DNA from: Venturia oleaginea
Lineage: Eukaryota > Ascomycota > Dothideomycetes > Venturiales > Venturiaceae
Direction of reading: 5' to 3'
DNA: 64,000 nt
Assembly (NCBI GenBank): GCA_013176395.1
Contig: JABMLP010000025.1
Location: forward strand, 248,001-312,000
Of this stretch, positions 1 through 11,038 are shown one piece after another. Under the pieces are notes generated by a model, which was not told the DNA's origin, searched no databases, and was given only the letters and a program-made list of their open reading frames with translations. The translations under genes were made by a program, and so were the position numbers. Within the stretch, counting starts at the first letter, position 1. Each line of letters opens with the position of its first letter.

Positions 1-701
1 ATTCTAATGCCGTCGATGAGGCGCTTGATGTCTTCGACCATTATTCAAGCACTCTCGGACACCAGACAATGCCGTCAGTATTTCACATACTGCTGAATAC
101 CTTTCAGAAATGCCCCGGCTTGGACGGCTTGAGACAGACTCGACTGGCAGGCATTCGCTCGCGATTGTCCAAAATTTGGGAGCCACGTACGGTTGCAGAG
201 AACATCTTCACTCCGCCTGCCACGTCCAACCAGTTCGGGGTCCCGCAGCAATCTCCTATTATCGCAGAAGCGCCGGCACATGACAGGAGGAGTGCCACTC
301 AAGACATCCAGAAGCAACACGAAATTATACCCAGTCCCGTTCCAAGTCTACTCCAACAATCCAGACCTCCCTTTGATCCAACGCGGACTATCAATTCATT
401 CACAAACGAAACATCACCCCATCATCGCCTACTAGATTTCCCACCTTCAGGCTCAAATCAAGCCATGTACACCTCGCCATACGACGCCTTGAATACCCAG
501 CATTATAGCCCCAACGCGCCAACCATGTCAGCTGGCCCTCCCTCAGTTTCACTATCAGGCCTCACTGATTTAGATGCCCTATTCGATGATCTGACTTCCT
601 TTGATGGCGTAGAGGCAGGGTTGCAACCGCAGTTCATGCAAAATTTGGGATTTGCGCCGAATGTCGATTTGGCCGAGTTCATGGGCTTTGATGTCCCTTG
701 A
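1..701 (+). CDS. Probable fungal transcription factor, C-terminal part (5'-partial)
   Basis: A reading frame enters from the left edge (first full codon at base 3) and runs without a stop to the TGA at 699-701, so only about the last 232 residues are present. The first 75 residues look like the helical end of a fungal transcription factor middle-homology region. The rest is low complexity, rich in Pro, Ser and Asn. It ends in acidic and hydrophobic patches (LDALFDDLTSFDG and a final AEFMGFDVP) of the kind seen in activation domains. The DNA-binding part would lie outside the window, so assignment to the Zn(II)2Cys6 class is an inference from the C-terminal style only. The internal ATG at 69 is not a credible start, because the frame is already open upstream. 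Confidence 0.55.
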   Translation, partial: SNAVDEALDVFDHYSSTLGHQTMPSVFHILLNTFQKCPGLDGLRQTRLAGIRSRLSKIWEPRTVAENIFTPPATSNQFGVPQQSPIIAEAPAHDRRSATQDIQKQHEIIPSPVPSLLQQSRPPFDPTRTINSFTNETSPHHRLLDFPPSGSNQAMYTSPYDALNTQHYSPNAPTMSAGPPSVSLSGLTDLDALFDDLTSFDGVEAGLQPQFMQNLGFAPNVDLAEFMGFDVP

Positions 702-1086
702 TGATGGCGTGGATTTGATCCTTTTAGCTTGACTTGTCTCATCGAGGGTGTATCAAATAGCAGGTCTCCGTCAACCGGTTTCTGGAAGCTAAACGCACGT
801 ATGGGAGTAGACGGCACCAATTTTCTGCATCTTTTCAGGGTAGATTTCGGCTTGGGAGACGGTGGAGGGCGATTGCGCAGTAAACAGAAGAGATACAGCG
901 ATCAATACCAGAAGTCTCACGGATGGGAATGAATGGTTTGTGAGAATCCATGAAAGGTGCCAATACACCGGCAAAATTGTACTTGGAGCTTCTACAATTT
1001 CTAATTAACACGAACGAAGCCCGACAAAGGGAGGTTTTTTAACCCGAGCCTCCATTCGCAATGCCCATTTAACGCCGAATCCAAGA
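702..1086. other. Convergent 3' intergenic space
   Basis: 385 bp between two converging genes. It should hold both 3' UTRs. I see no further coding frame, RNA gene or repeat. Confidence 0.5.
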
Positions 1087-1725
1087 CTACAACTCCGATA
1101 TAGGCTCCTCGGAATCCTCCATCATGCCCAACAAGTCAGCAGCTTCGTCCAACCGCGCCTGTACATCCTCTACACGAAATTCGCATTCAGGATCCTCTTT
1201 CGTGGCGGCTTCCACACAATCCAGCCACTGCTTCCCTACCCGTCGAACATTGCCAATGCTGACCTTATACTTCTTTTTCTCTGACTCCTGCTGCTGTAGC
1301 TCCTCTGCCGTGCGCTGCTGTACCAAGCCCTCACTCGCTTCTTCAGCGCCACCATATGCTTCTTCAGCTTCAGCGTTGAACCCTTCACCATTGAAAGCTT
1401 CCTCGACCATCCCTGCCGCCGCATCGTTGACTCCCTGGATCATCTGCATGAACTGGGAATGAAGAGCCTGAAATTCTTCCTCGAACTCTTTCTCCAGGGT
1501 ACGAGCTCGTCCCTCTGACTCCCAGCTTCGCTTCTGTTTTGCAAACGCCTTTTTTTCTGTTTCCCAGGCTTTTCTCTCCTCTTCCCAGGCCAGCTTCTGT
1601 TTTGTGTGAGCCTCGCTTTCGCGCTTCAATTCTTTCAACTCTTTATCCGAGGTCGCCTTCGCGATGCGTAACTTCTCGAGCTCGGTTTGGAGGTCTTTGA
1701 ACTGGTTGTCGGGTTTTGTGTTCAT
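1087..1725 (-). CDS. Coiled-coil protein of unknown function
   Basis: Single-exon frame of 212 residues with ATG at 1725-1723. Residues about 5-90 are almost entirely charged heptad-like sequence rich in Lys, Glu, Arg and Gln with periodic Leu and Trp (for example KQKLAWEEERKAWETEKKAF), so a long parallel coiled coil is expected. Residues about 90-140 are Glu/Ala/Gly rich. The C-terminal 60 residues are mixed and end in an acidic tail (MMEDSEEPISEL). There is no signal peptide or membrane segment. I do not recognise the family. A structural or tethering role is possible, but nothing in the sequence names a partner. Confidence 0.6.
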   Translation of the reverse strand: MNTKPDNQFKDLQTELEKLRIAKATSDKELKELKRESEAHTKQKLAWEEERKAWETEKKAFAKQKRSWESEGRARTLEKEFEEEFQALHSQFMQMIQGVNDAAAGMVEEAFNGEGFNAEAEEAYGGAEEASEGLVQQRTAEELQQQESEKKKYKVSIGNVRRVGKQWLDCVEAATKEDPECEFRVEDVQARLDEAADLLGMMEDSEEPISEL

Positions 1726-2993
1726 GGCGTCCTATTGTGTCACCAATTTGGGTCCGGTTGAGGAGGGATGTGTGTGAGAAGGTGAAAGGAGCGCAATGGC
1801 GTGTCCCGTAGATATAGCAACGGACGTGTGGTTGTTGTTTGTTATTAAAAGAAATTGTCGGACGTAAAACTTGTAAGATAGATTCCTCGATCAAGGCAGA
1901 AATCTTGACCAGCTCAGCCACAGAGCATCCTCATTATTGAAACTCATCATCCCGATTCCAGCGTCCTTCTGCATGCAAACCGCCGCATCTAGTTCTATTA
2001 TTTCACCCTGTTCTCTCTACTCGAGCCCAATCTCAAAATAGTCCGGCGGCAATATTGATTTCCAACTGACACGACGATCCTTCTTCGATATCCCGCCCAC
2101 AGACGAGTCTGTCGATGAAGAAATTGATTTCGCATTCCCGCTCTCCGCAACTCGATCTCGCCCCCATCTCACACCAACTTCACTCAACAACATTCATATC
2201 TTCAAAGCCCAGAAGCAGCAAGTCCCCCTCATCATTATCGTGCTCTGTAGAACTCGCCTCGTTCAAGATGTCTTCGTTCTCTTTCATGAATGCCGTGACG
2301 CCGGCATCAAACTGAAAGTTTGAACAACCTCTTTCCTCTTCCCAACAATAGTCCCGCACCTCTCCAGATCCTGTCGCTATTTGTCGTGTCGTCCGATGCT
2401 TGCTACATCTATAATCTACTTATATTTATAGCCTGCAAGGTGGAGGGTGATGACTTGATACCGCTTGTCTGTTATAGGTTCCTGGTGCCGCGTAGGCTGC
2501 ATTGTGACTCCAGAGACGTGTATATGGCTTCAAATTGGCTACAAAACTGACTACAAAACCGGCTCTCAAGGTGACGTCTTCTTGGACCAGGCTTTGCACA
2601 GGCCATGGCAACTACTGGAGCGAGGGTATTAAACGGTAAGCGCGGATCTCTTGCCAGGTCTAAAAACATACTAAAAACAGTACAGTAGTAGAAACTACGA
2701 GAAATGGAAGATCGGAAACCCATGTAGATGATTTCGTGCCGAGCATATAAATAGCCCTCGGATGTCATACTTACACAGGACCCAGCGAGCTCGAAGACGT
2801 ACGCATGAGCGGTGACGTGAGAACTCTACAAACATAGCTTGAAGACAGCTTGCCCATTCATGCTGACTTGAGAGATTCTCCCGTTTCATCACAAACCACA
2901 GGTAGTGAGGACGGTTAGTATCGCACCATCGCATGCCTAAAGCCCTTGCTTTCCTTCACTTTTTTAGAAAAGTGGATACTACTTTTCTGTCCT
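1726..2993. other. Gene-poor stretch
   Basis: About 1.27 kb without a frame I can support. Short frames at about 2115-2550 lack conserved motifs and have ordinary non-coding composition. The right end borders the decayed BTB gene. Confidence 0.45.
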
Positions 2994-4040
2994 CTAATGT
3001 CCAGCTAGATCCCCGCAGAGACACAAGACCCTTGCCAAGTCTTTAATATTCTTGATAAGCTCAGTCGCAACCTCAAAAGCGTGACAGGAGCAGGTGTGGC
3101 AGTTGGATCTGACCTGGTCGCTCAATTTCTCTTCCCTAACCTTTCCAGTTTCTAAATCACGAAATCTAGACTCCATACTCCAGGGTCGATTGGCCACAGT
3201 CCGACTTGTCGAAGCTCTACAACATGCTCAAGATATCTTCCAGCATCGTGTGCGCGACCATCCATTCTTGTGTCGTTTGTCTGATTCAGGGCAATCTTCG
3301 CTGCGAGTCATCTCTCTAATAGGATCCATCAGTTTGGTTAAGATTGGTTTATCCGCCTCAACGCGTTTTTCGATGAGTATTTCTGGTGAAGTATCAGCTT
3401 AGTTCTCCGGTACTAATATTTCTTCCGACATGCTGAGGAGGAAAGACGCTTCAATGATTTGATTCCGTAGGAATAAGCAAGCAGAAGTTTAAATATCATT
3501 GCAAAGCGTTCATAGTCTCTGAAATAGTATGCGATGATGAGCAGCTTAGCTTGCTCGTCAACGGTTCGGAAGTGAGCCGTTGGGACATCAACTGCACATG
3601 GATGGTACCAATCGACAGCTGGATTGCACATCGATTGAAGCTATACTTTCCCCGCCAGTTTACAGGCTCGAAGAGTATCGTACTTGTCAACCACAACGAC
3701 AAAAGCGGATAGTGCTGATGCTGTCCTATACATTGAGTATTTGGTATGGTGAAGCACTCCGCAAAGAACACGCATGGCGGCTGGGTCATCGTCAGGAAGT
3801 ACAACTTTGTGAATCTCTAAGCTGCGGCGACACTTGTCAGTAAATGAAGATTGAGGAAGAGAGGGCTTTTGGGACGTGCCTTCAAGTCAAATCCGTGTCC
3901 TCTTTGAAATGGCCTGCCAACATACGACCAAAGACTTCTGAAGCGGCCGAGAGTACCTTGGACGAGACTTTGAGGGATGTGCTCGACTCGTCGGTACCGA
4001 CTACCAGGGCGACGTCGCCCTCTGGATTGATATCGTACAT
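2994..4040 (-). pseudogene. Decayed fungal BTB/POZ domain gene
   Basis: From ATG 4040-4038 the frame reads MYDINPEGDVALVVG followed by KVLSAASEVFGRMLAGHFKE, the start of a fungal BTB fold. The next segment (about 3835-3644) gives HKVVLPDDDPAAMRVLCGVLHH and VVVVDKYDTLRACKLAGKV, again typical fungal BTB. This is followed by an in-frame TAG at 3643-3641 where the family normally has a Trp before Leu-Gln. The same frame continues past the stop (DEQAKLLIIAYYFRDYERF) to about 3413. A further segment in another frame ends at 2994 with RSNCHTCSCHAFEV and ARVLCLCGDLAGH, the Cys-rich tail of these proteins. The first segment also hits TGA at 3884-3882. The missing stretch could be an intron, but no good donor precedes that stop. 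At least one nonsense codon plus frame changes make a functional product unlikely. Confidence 0.7.
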
Positions 4041-4472
4041 GATGGTGGCTCTGGATTGTTTGGGAATGTGTTTATTTGGTGAAGAGAGAAGAGGGGGGGG
4101 GGGGTAATCAAATAGTGGGCAGTGGGGTGTTGTTGAGTACCGTATTGAGGAATTACATTTCGCTGTGGTGACCGTGACGCCATGCCTGGAGTTGAAATTC
4201 ATAGTCAGTCTTATTCAACGGGGAGCAAGATTTAGATGTCTTGCACTCCATTGCCATTGTCTAAACGATAAAAATATTGACAGCATAACATACCTCTCCG
4301 TCTAGACAAGAAGAGCAGAGCCATATGCCTAACGCCAAATGCAATGTCTAGGCTCCCTTTCTGATAAAAGAGGTAGAGGGAGACAAAAGAAGAAGAATAT
4401 CGCAACGCTCCAATGCCGCCATGCGTGAACTCTCAAATGCTCTGCGTATATTCAAACAAAGACCCTGCCCAC
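4041..4472. other. Intergenic with G12 tract
   Basis: 432 bp upstream of the BTB remnant and downstream of ERG25. It contains a run of 12 G (about 4093-4104). Nothing else was recognised. Confidence 0.5.
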
Positions 4473-5527
4473 TCACAGCTCCTTCTTCTCAACACGGTTG
4501 ATCTTCGTCTGTCCGCTGAGCTTCTCAGCCATCTTTTTCTCTCTCCTCCTCTTGCTAGCCTCTGGCCCGCTCTCGGTGTCCAGGAAGTAGTCCCACCACC
4601 TGAAAGAGCTGGAGTAGTTGCCAATGAATCGCTCATGATGTACATCATGGTGTTCTGCGCCGGCCCAGAATGGCAAGAAATTGTGCAAGCTCCAGGGAAA
4701 TTCGTATCCAGAGTGCGCATCAATAGCCTGGAAAAGTCTGAAAAGGATCCAGATGTACATCGTGAGAATATGGAGATCACCGGTGAGTGCGCACCATAGA
4801 ATCGGAGAACCGACAGTTCCGAGACCGAGGATCATGACTTCGATGGGCGAAGCGTATTCCGCTGCAAGCCCGAAGGGAGCGGAATACTGGTGGTGGATTT
4901 TGTGGATGTTCTTGTAGAGGAAGGGGTAAACGTGCATGGCGCGGTGAGACCAGTAATGCCATGTGTCCTCCAAAACGAAGAAGATTGCAATCTGGTATGC
5001 CATTTTAAAAATGGAAGGGAATGGGACGGAGGTGCTAAGACCGAAATATTGGCACATTGGGTGGAAGAACCTATGAATTGGTTAGTTTTTGATGTTGCAA
5101 ACCGCGCGAAAGACGTACCAGATTTGAGGAAGCTCGACAGTGAAGTGACTCAGCAAGACGAGCATAGCACAGGTCCATTGCTCCTTTGCAGTTGGGATTT
5201 TTTGCTGCCATTTTGTGAGCGAGTGTCCTTTGCCGCCAGCATACAAGGGATTCTCACGTTCTGAATCTTCCATCGCCTGAAGTATGGTATCATATCAATT
5301 ATAACCCAGGGCAGACTCCTGCCAAAATAGATTGCCTCATGCGCGACGAAGCTCATGATTCCAGTAGCGAGAACGTCGTTTTGCATGTATGTGTACCAGG
5401 CGAGCCAGAGTTTTTCAAAGTAGTTGAGGGATATATGAGTGGCGGAAACGGATTCGAATGAGGCCCAGTAGGTGTCCTGGCCATGGAGGCCTCCAGGCAT
5501 GCCAGCGGTAGTTGCGTTCCTGTTCAT
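4473..5527 (-). CDS. erg25: C-4 methylsterol oxidase (Erg25/MSMO1)
   Basis: ER-membrane di-iron hydroxylase that oxidises the C-4 methyl groups of sterols in ergosterol synthesis. There are three exons: 5527-5258, 5204-5119 and 5070-4473. Introns of 53 and 48 nt have GTGAGA/CAG and GTACGT/TAG ends. The spliced product is 317 residues, the usual family length. The first join gives KWKIQN-type sequence followed directly by [10 protein letters not shown], and the second restores ELPQIWFFHP; both match the family. The fatty-acid-hydroxylase histidine boxes are present ([15 protein letters not shown] and HHDVHH). The protein ends in KKEL, a fit to the KKXX ER-retrieval signal. An upstream in-frame methionine-like codon exists, but ATG 5527 gives the expected N-terminus. 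Fungi often carry two copies; only one lies here. Confidence 0.95.
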
Positions 5528-7111
5528 GGTATTAGTAGAGGAGTATTGTTGGGACGCGACGGGGAGAGACGGAATTAGGATAGTGAAGAAGATAGAGAAG
5601 TAGAAGGGCCTGAGTAGACATACATGACGTTCATAGTGAAGGAGAAAGAAGGACACACGAATCAGGGCACCTTCTGACGATTGCTGACTTTATGTGTGGT
5701 TTGATGGTTTGGGAGGCAAAAGGTCGAACGACAAATGAAGGGTCCGGACCGATGACCCCTTGAATGCGGTCAACCACCTCATAATCGGCCCAGTAAAGAG
5801 GTCCGGATCTCAAACTTCCGATGGTGCCTTGCAGAGGGATCATGTGATATTGAGCTGGCAGTCTTGAGGAGGGTTACAAAGAGCGGCATTTGATGCCGCA
5901 ATAGAAGCTGAAACAAAAATTGGAATTGTACTACTTCTATAACTAGTGAGCCGGAAGATTTTTAGTTATTTATTTACTAGATACCTAGCCGCTTCTATTA
6001 TCTACAAAAGCCCGAGATTATAACTAGTGAACACTGGGGAGACACTGAAAGATCCCCTAATTCGTGGGCAGTAGGGCGCCAAAGGGCCGCCAAACACGTC
6101 GCGGTGTGCCCTTTGAGGAATGCAAGGGCTTTGATTGGCTGAAACACTCCGATGCCACACACCAAGAGTCAAGCCACACCCATCAAAATCCGAATTGCAA
6201 GCGACAATGCAACGACAACGAGCGATAGAAACAGCTCAACTCAAGCCCAAATCACCTCGTTTCTGTCGCTCAATGTCTTCAAAATGTCTTTCTAAGATCG
6301 TACTGCGCTAAAATGGTCTCGAGATCACGTGTGCGTGTCGTGGGAGCTGGATTTTTGATTCCGACCAATCAGAGCGGGGTGTCCCCCTAGTCAAATAGGG
6401 CTGTCCCCCTAGTGTTTACCTTTTAACTCGAGTATCCAACCACTAAGACGAGAACCTCAATAATATTATTCTACCCAAATTCCAATCTTGTCTCGATACA
6501 GCTAAGACAAGACCACTCGATAAACTTCTAGCCACGTTCTATCCACTAAAAAGCTATTTGCCCTCCTCACTTTGGAACAATGTGGTTAAATCTACATTCG
6601 TCACGACATCCAGTTCTTCTGGCCGGCTCTCCTACAACTCAAAAACTTTCAGGGTTTTCCATCCTTTCGAAATGCCAGTTTTTGACGCGGCAGACGGTGA
6701 AGGTACCTGAGAAGTACACACCGAGGGATAGGGATAATGATTGGAGCGAGAATTGAGCTGGTGGTATGGGTTGAGGATCGTCGGCTGTGTTCCACGCAAT
6801 TAGGTAGTTTGAAATGAAACGGTTGCTCGAACGAGCTATTGGATTGCCGTGTCTGTCTGTTTGTGATAATTGAACTTGCATGTTTGTTATAAACTGACCT
6901 TCTGCGTTGTGTTACAGGGCCAAACAGTGGCAGCCTGCCTTTTAGTAGGTTCTCAGAGTGCCAGAACCAATAGATTCCTCTGATATTAGTTTCTAAAGAA
7001 AATCAGATCATTATAGAACCGACTACACATCCAAGTATTCAACTCTCTCATTACCCGCTCCATGTTCCGCCGAGTATACTTCCCTTTTTGTTATCCATTC
7101 AATTCACCTTT
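5528..7111. other. Gene-poor stretch with repeat-like sequence
   Basis: About 1.6 kb without a supportable gene. It contains a possible small non-autonomous element (6025-6420, listed separately) and two nearby copies of a TATAACTAGTGA-like string (about 5938 and 6019). Confidence 0.45.
6025..6420. mobile_element. Possible MITE-like inverted-repeat element
   Basis: The left end reads TAGTGAACACTGGGGAGACA. The right end, reverse-complemented, reads GGTAAACACTAGGGGGACAG, so the ends are imperfect inverted repeats. Just inside, GATTGGCTGAAACACTCC (about 6133) and the complement of the right subterminal GATTGGTCGGAATC also face each other. TGTCCCCCTAGT is repeated at 6380 and 6402. There is no coding capacity. 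A clean target-site duplication is not visible, so this may be a decayed element or chance. Confidence 0.3.
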
Positions 7112-9307
7112 CTACGACCAGTAGTGAGGTTGAGCTTGTGGTCGAGGACCATGTGGAGGGCCAACTGGAGCGGAGGCATACCCTGGCGAATGAAGTTCCA
7201 TTGCAGCAGAAATGGGAGCTTGGTGGTCGCTGTCATAGTGCTCATCGTGTCCGTGCACAGAAAATTCCACGTACAGACCCTTTCTCTTGAGTTGCCAGTT
7301 GCAGAAGATACGCGACAATTGATCGACGCTCAAGATACTAAAGAGGAGAAGGGTAACGAAGGGTATAATCATTGGTCCCTCGAGGAGATTTGCGATCGTT
7401 TTGCTCACGGTGCCAGGAATGCCGTTGTGTGTCTTGAATGTGAAGCCGAAGAGGGCGACAGAGATCATCATACCCACAGCCCGTGTAAGCATACCAAGAT
7501 AGTCGAAAACATCGGCCTTGCGTGACTTGCGGACGAGCTGGAGAAAGATCATGGAGCATACGAGGACTAAAGCGAGTGCCATCCAGTAGTACTGAAAGGC
7601 GATTCTGAAGGCGCTCGCAGCGAGAAGCGTTGGATCCTCGCCCTTTGGCAGCTTGGCACCATTTCCTGCGAAGAGAGCACCGGTAAACTCAAGCACCAGA
7701 TTGTCGTACTAAAAATGAGTGTCAGCCTTCTTCAGTACTTCGATGGTATAGGTCAATCTAGTAGCTTTCCATTCCAGATCGACAACCATAATTTCCTAGA
7801 AATTTGGAGGAATATTGCCAGAAATATGTCCACATCGATCTGGATTTAGTATGTGACTAAACACGCCGTGAATTTACGGAAAAGGATGAGGACATGATAA
7901 TGCTCACCTCAACAAATCCCTCTGTCTCGTTTTGAGCCTGAAGCCCCGCTTTTGAGCAAATACCCGTTGTGTTTCCCATATAATATACCTCGTTGAAAAT
8001 AACTTGACTTTGTTGGTAGGTTTCCGGTTTATCCTGGAAGGCGTAGTCCTTCAGAAGAGTCAACAGTGCGCCAGTCAACTTCTCGCCATCGTAGTTCAAC
8101 TCCCCGCAGTAATAAGCGACCTTGTCGTGGAATTTCGTTGTCGTGGAAAGAGTGTAGTGGGCCAAAACCATCTGCTGGGCCCCTTCGACAACACCAACAA
8201 TGGCGAGGTGAAAAGGGAAATGGAGGACGGACCAAATCTGCTGGCGGATGGTTCCGTAATGCTGTTTAGGTTGGTTGTCAAAGTACAACATCCAGAAGAA
8301 GATCTTAGTAGCGATTAGCGGTGGAACAGCAAGAAGACGCACTGGGGCGCGCCGGGAATAGTTACCAAAATAAGAATAACGCAGCAAATGAGGAATGAAC
8401 CGTTAAGCGTAGGGCCCGACTTGCCCATAACCTTGGCAACGGTCTTTGTAACACCAATTGCGCCCTCTCCGATAACGATAAGTGTCAAGAGACCCATTCG
8501 TTCGACGAGATGCGTTGCCTTGAAGCTAAGGGTTCTCCAGTTGCAAGACACGGTGATGATAATGATGCCCTCTAGCAACTGCACAGCCCACCAGAGGGCA
8601 AAGATTGATCGTTTGACCTGATCCTGCTTGTCCTTAAAGGCTAAGACCATGACGAAAAAGATTGCTGCAGCAGCGAAGAAAGTAAGCGTGCATACGATCA
8701 ACGGAAGGAACAACTTCTTCGCCTTGTGTTTGGAGGCAAAGCAAAGCACAACCAGGTACTGAATACCAAACAGAAGACGGCTCATGCCCAGGACGTAACA
8801 AAGCACTCGGAAGTTCTAATTGTATGTAAGTCATAATGGATTGTAAGGTTGAAAGGGTTAGAGACTTACAGCGGTATCTGTGGCCTCTTTAGAGGTTGGC
8901 TGGAACTTGGATCCAACAAGAGCAAAGCCAACAAAGACTATCATCTGAATCAGTTTGCAGATACGCTCGTACACTGAGTCCCGTGAAAATCGAACATCGT
9001 GCAGTGTGACCTGAAACCATGTGCTCCAGATGATGGCGAAGAATCCGACATAGGCTCCGAATGATTCGAGGTCGATGATAGCATGGTAGGCGGTGAAAGT
9101 AGCCAAGTTGGCTACGAAAAAGAGATCAAAGAACAGCTCGATTGTGTCGGCTTCGTGACGTTGTGCGAAGACGAAGGTGTCGCCTTTTTTCGCGCCGTTG
9201 AAAGGGTCGTCGACCCAGGGCACTTCCTTGTGAGAGCCTTTCTCAAGTTTCAGCGGACCACGAGACGAATCGTGGAAAGCTGTGGTACTATGATTGAAGA
9301 GACCCAT
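7112..9307 (-). CDS. Low temperature requirement A (LtrA)-like multi-pass membrane protein
   Basis: Four exons: 9307-8870, 8815-8366, 8303-7908 and 7708-7112. Introns are 53, 62 and 199 nt, all phase 0 with GT-AG ends. The product is about 626 residues. The N-terminal motif RHEADTIELFFDLFFVANL and the later ERMGLLTLIVIGEGAIG are the two signatures of the LtrA family (PF06772), whose biochemical role is unknown despite its Listeria name. Many hydrophobic stretches follow, consistent with eight or more membrane spans. The soluble tail is His/Pro rich. An ATG at 9352 would add 15 residues; 9307 is chosen because MGLFNHS looks like a normal N-terminus, but either is possible. The third intron is longer than its neighbours and could hide a small exon. 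Confidence 0.85.
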
Positions 9308-11038
9308 TTTGGCTAGAAAGGGATAAAGAAGACCAGATCGAGACTGAGGCAAACGGGCTGAGGGGCTACTTCATTGTCTCTTTGGTCGCGAAATTACCGT
9401 TAGATTCCGTGGCTCAACCTCCCTCGAAATTTGGCCAGCCTCAGCGCCATTTCTCTATTTTAAGCATGACCACATCGTGACTTTTACGTGTCAGGCATTA
9501 CCTGATTGCGGGGGTGAAGGGCGATTCGATGAATGCCAGGATTCGTTTGCATGATAAAGAGGTGCTGTGGCTGTGGCGTCGATATAGTACGAAGCGAGCA
9601 GGAACGTGCCACCACCATACGGTCACCAGCAAGCCAAGCCTGCCAAGATTGAGCTTGTTTCTCTCAAGAAAGCTTCGGCGATGGACTGAACGATAGGGGC
9701 CACCTTGTATTGTGCTGAGCTAACCATGTTGACCAAGCCACAGTCTTTGCTTGCATCCAAGTCCACCACGCCTCGCTCTTTGACATGTCACATGTACTAT
9801 GTACTATGTGTCCGGGCAAATAAATGTAGATTCTCGTGACGCATCTCCGCACATTCATTTATGGGGTGTATAGGGTTGCCGAATCTACGTACTTTGCCCA
9901 GACATCATAGTAGCGCTTTCAGCTGGTAAAAAATCCGATTCTGGATGCGTGCGGCACTGCAGATTAATTTCTGGTGTCGGCTGAGATTCCTGATCCTAGA
10001 AATGGTCAAGGATGGAGATGAAAGTGCTGGAGTTAAAACAGCCACTTTCCTCCTCATGAAACAACAGCAAATAAAGTGGACAGGGCCATTTGTGCTTCGG
10101 TAGAGTTAGTGATGACACATTCTAATGTTCATATCGGAACTCATCGAGGCGTCGAAGTGTTGGCCGCGACAAACTGAGGTCCATGCAGTGGCTCATTTCG
10201 TTGCTGGCAAGGACTCCACCACATGATCGAGTGCATAGAGCGTTCGCGTATTCGGTCGATATATGAATGAAAAAGGGAACCTCGGAAACAAGTACGGATA
10301 CACCCTTCGCGCCGATGCCTAGAGATCGCTTGTGGAGAAAAGGTTGGGGCCGAAAATCCTCTTGCCTTGCATCTGAGAGATAGAATGAGATGAAAAGTCT
10401 ATCGAGGGATGAGCTTTGTGTAAGTGAGTGACCGCTCGAGTTAACAGTGGACGCGCCGGGAAGAGTGGTGATGGAGACTGGTGGTGGTGGGTTTACTTTG
10501 GTCTGGGTGCGAGGTGGGTCCTTAAAATATTCCGCGCGCGTAGATTTGAGCCTTGCGGATATCTTTGCATCAAGATTCTATAGCTCTTGCCAACTGCAAC
10601 CATCGAGGAACTACAACAGCAAAGCCTGCACGCTTCGAAAAACACAATGGTATTTACGAGTGAGGTAGGTACCACGGCCCTACAAGTACATAAAGTCGAG
10701 AACCAAGGCCTGTCCAAGGCCAGAATGCAATAAAGACGACGCCTAGACGTCCTCCAGCAAAGAATAAATACAATGACCACCCAAGTAGTCGCAGTCCGAG
10801 ATATCAATACGTAGGGTCCACCAATTGCCATCCAAATCATCACCGATCCGACCAGTTTTCTTTCATCCATCTATTCAGATTTCGCCTAAACTCGCCAGCG
10901 CTTCGTTAAGAATAGGAACAACCTCCCAGAGAGATTGCTAATGAGACGCCAAACACCAATCTAGGAAAGTTATCCGTACAGATAGCGACTGCAGTCTGCA
11001 CACCTTTCAGCAGCGTGTCAAGCCAGAAGCAAAAAGAT
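9308..11038. other. Gene-poor stretch
   Basis: About 1.7 kb. It should hold the promoter of the LtrA-like gene at the left and the 3' UTR of the next minus-strand gene at the right. A minus-strand frame at 10493-10870 has no family features and is treated as chance. No RNA gene or repeat was recognised. Confidence 0.45.

Noticed and set aside
5082..5273. Apparent frameshift inside ERG25
   Set aside because: A 53-nt GT-AG intron (5257-5205) and a 48-nt intron (5118-5071) restore one frame and the family sequence.
7088..7525. Plus-strand frame of 145 codons
   Set aside because: Lies antisense to the last exon of the LtrA-like gene, which has clear family motifs.
10493..10870. Minus-strand frame of 125 codons
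   Set aside because: No motif, Cys/Arg/Trp-heavy composition typical of chance frames, and lies in the expected 3' flank.
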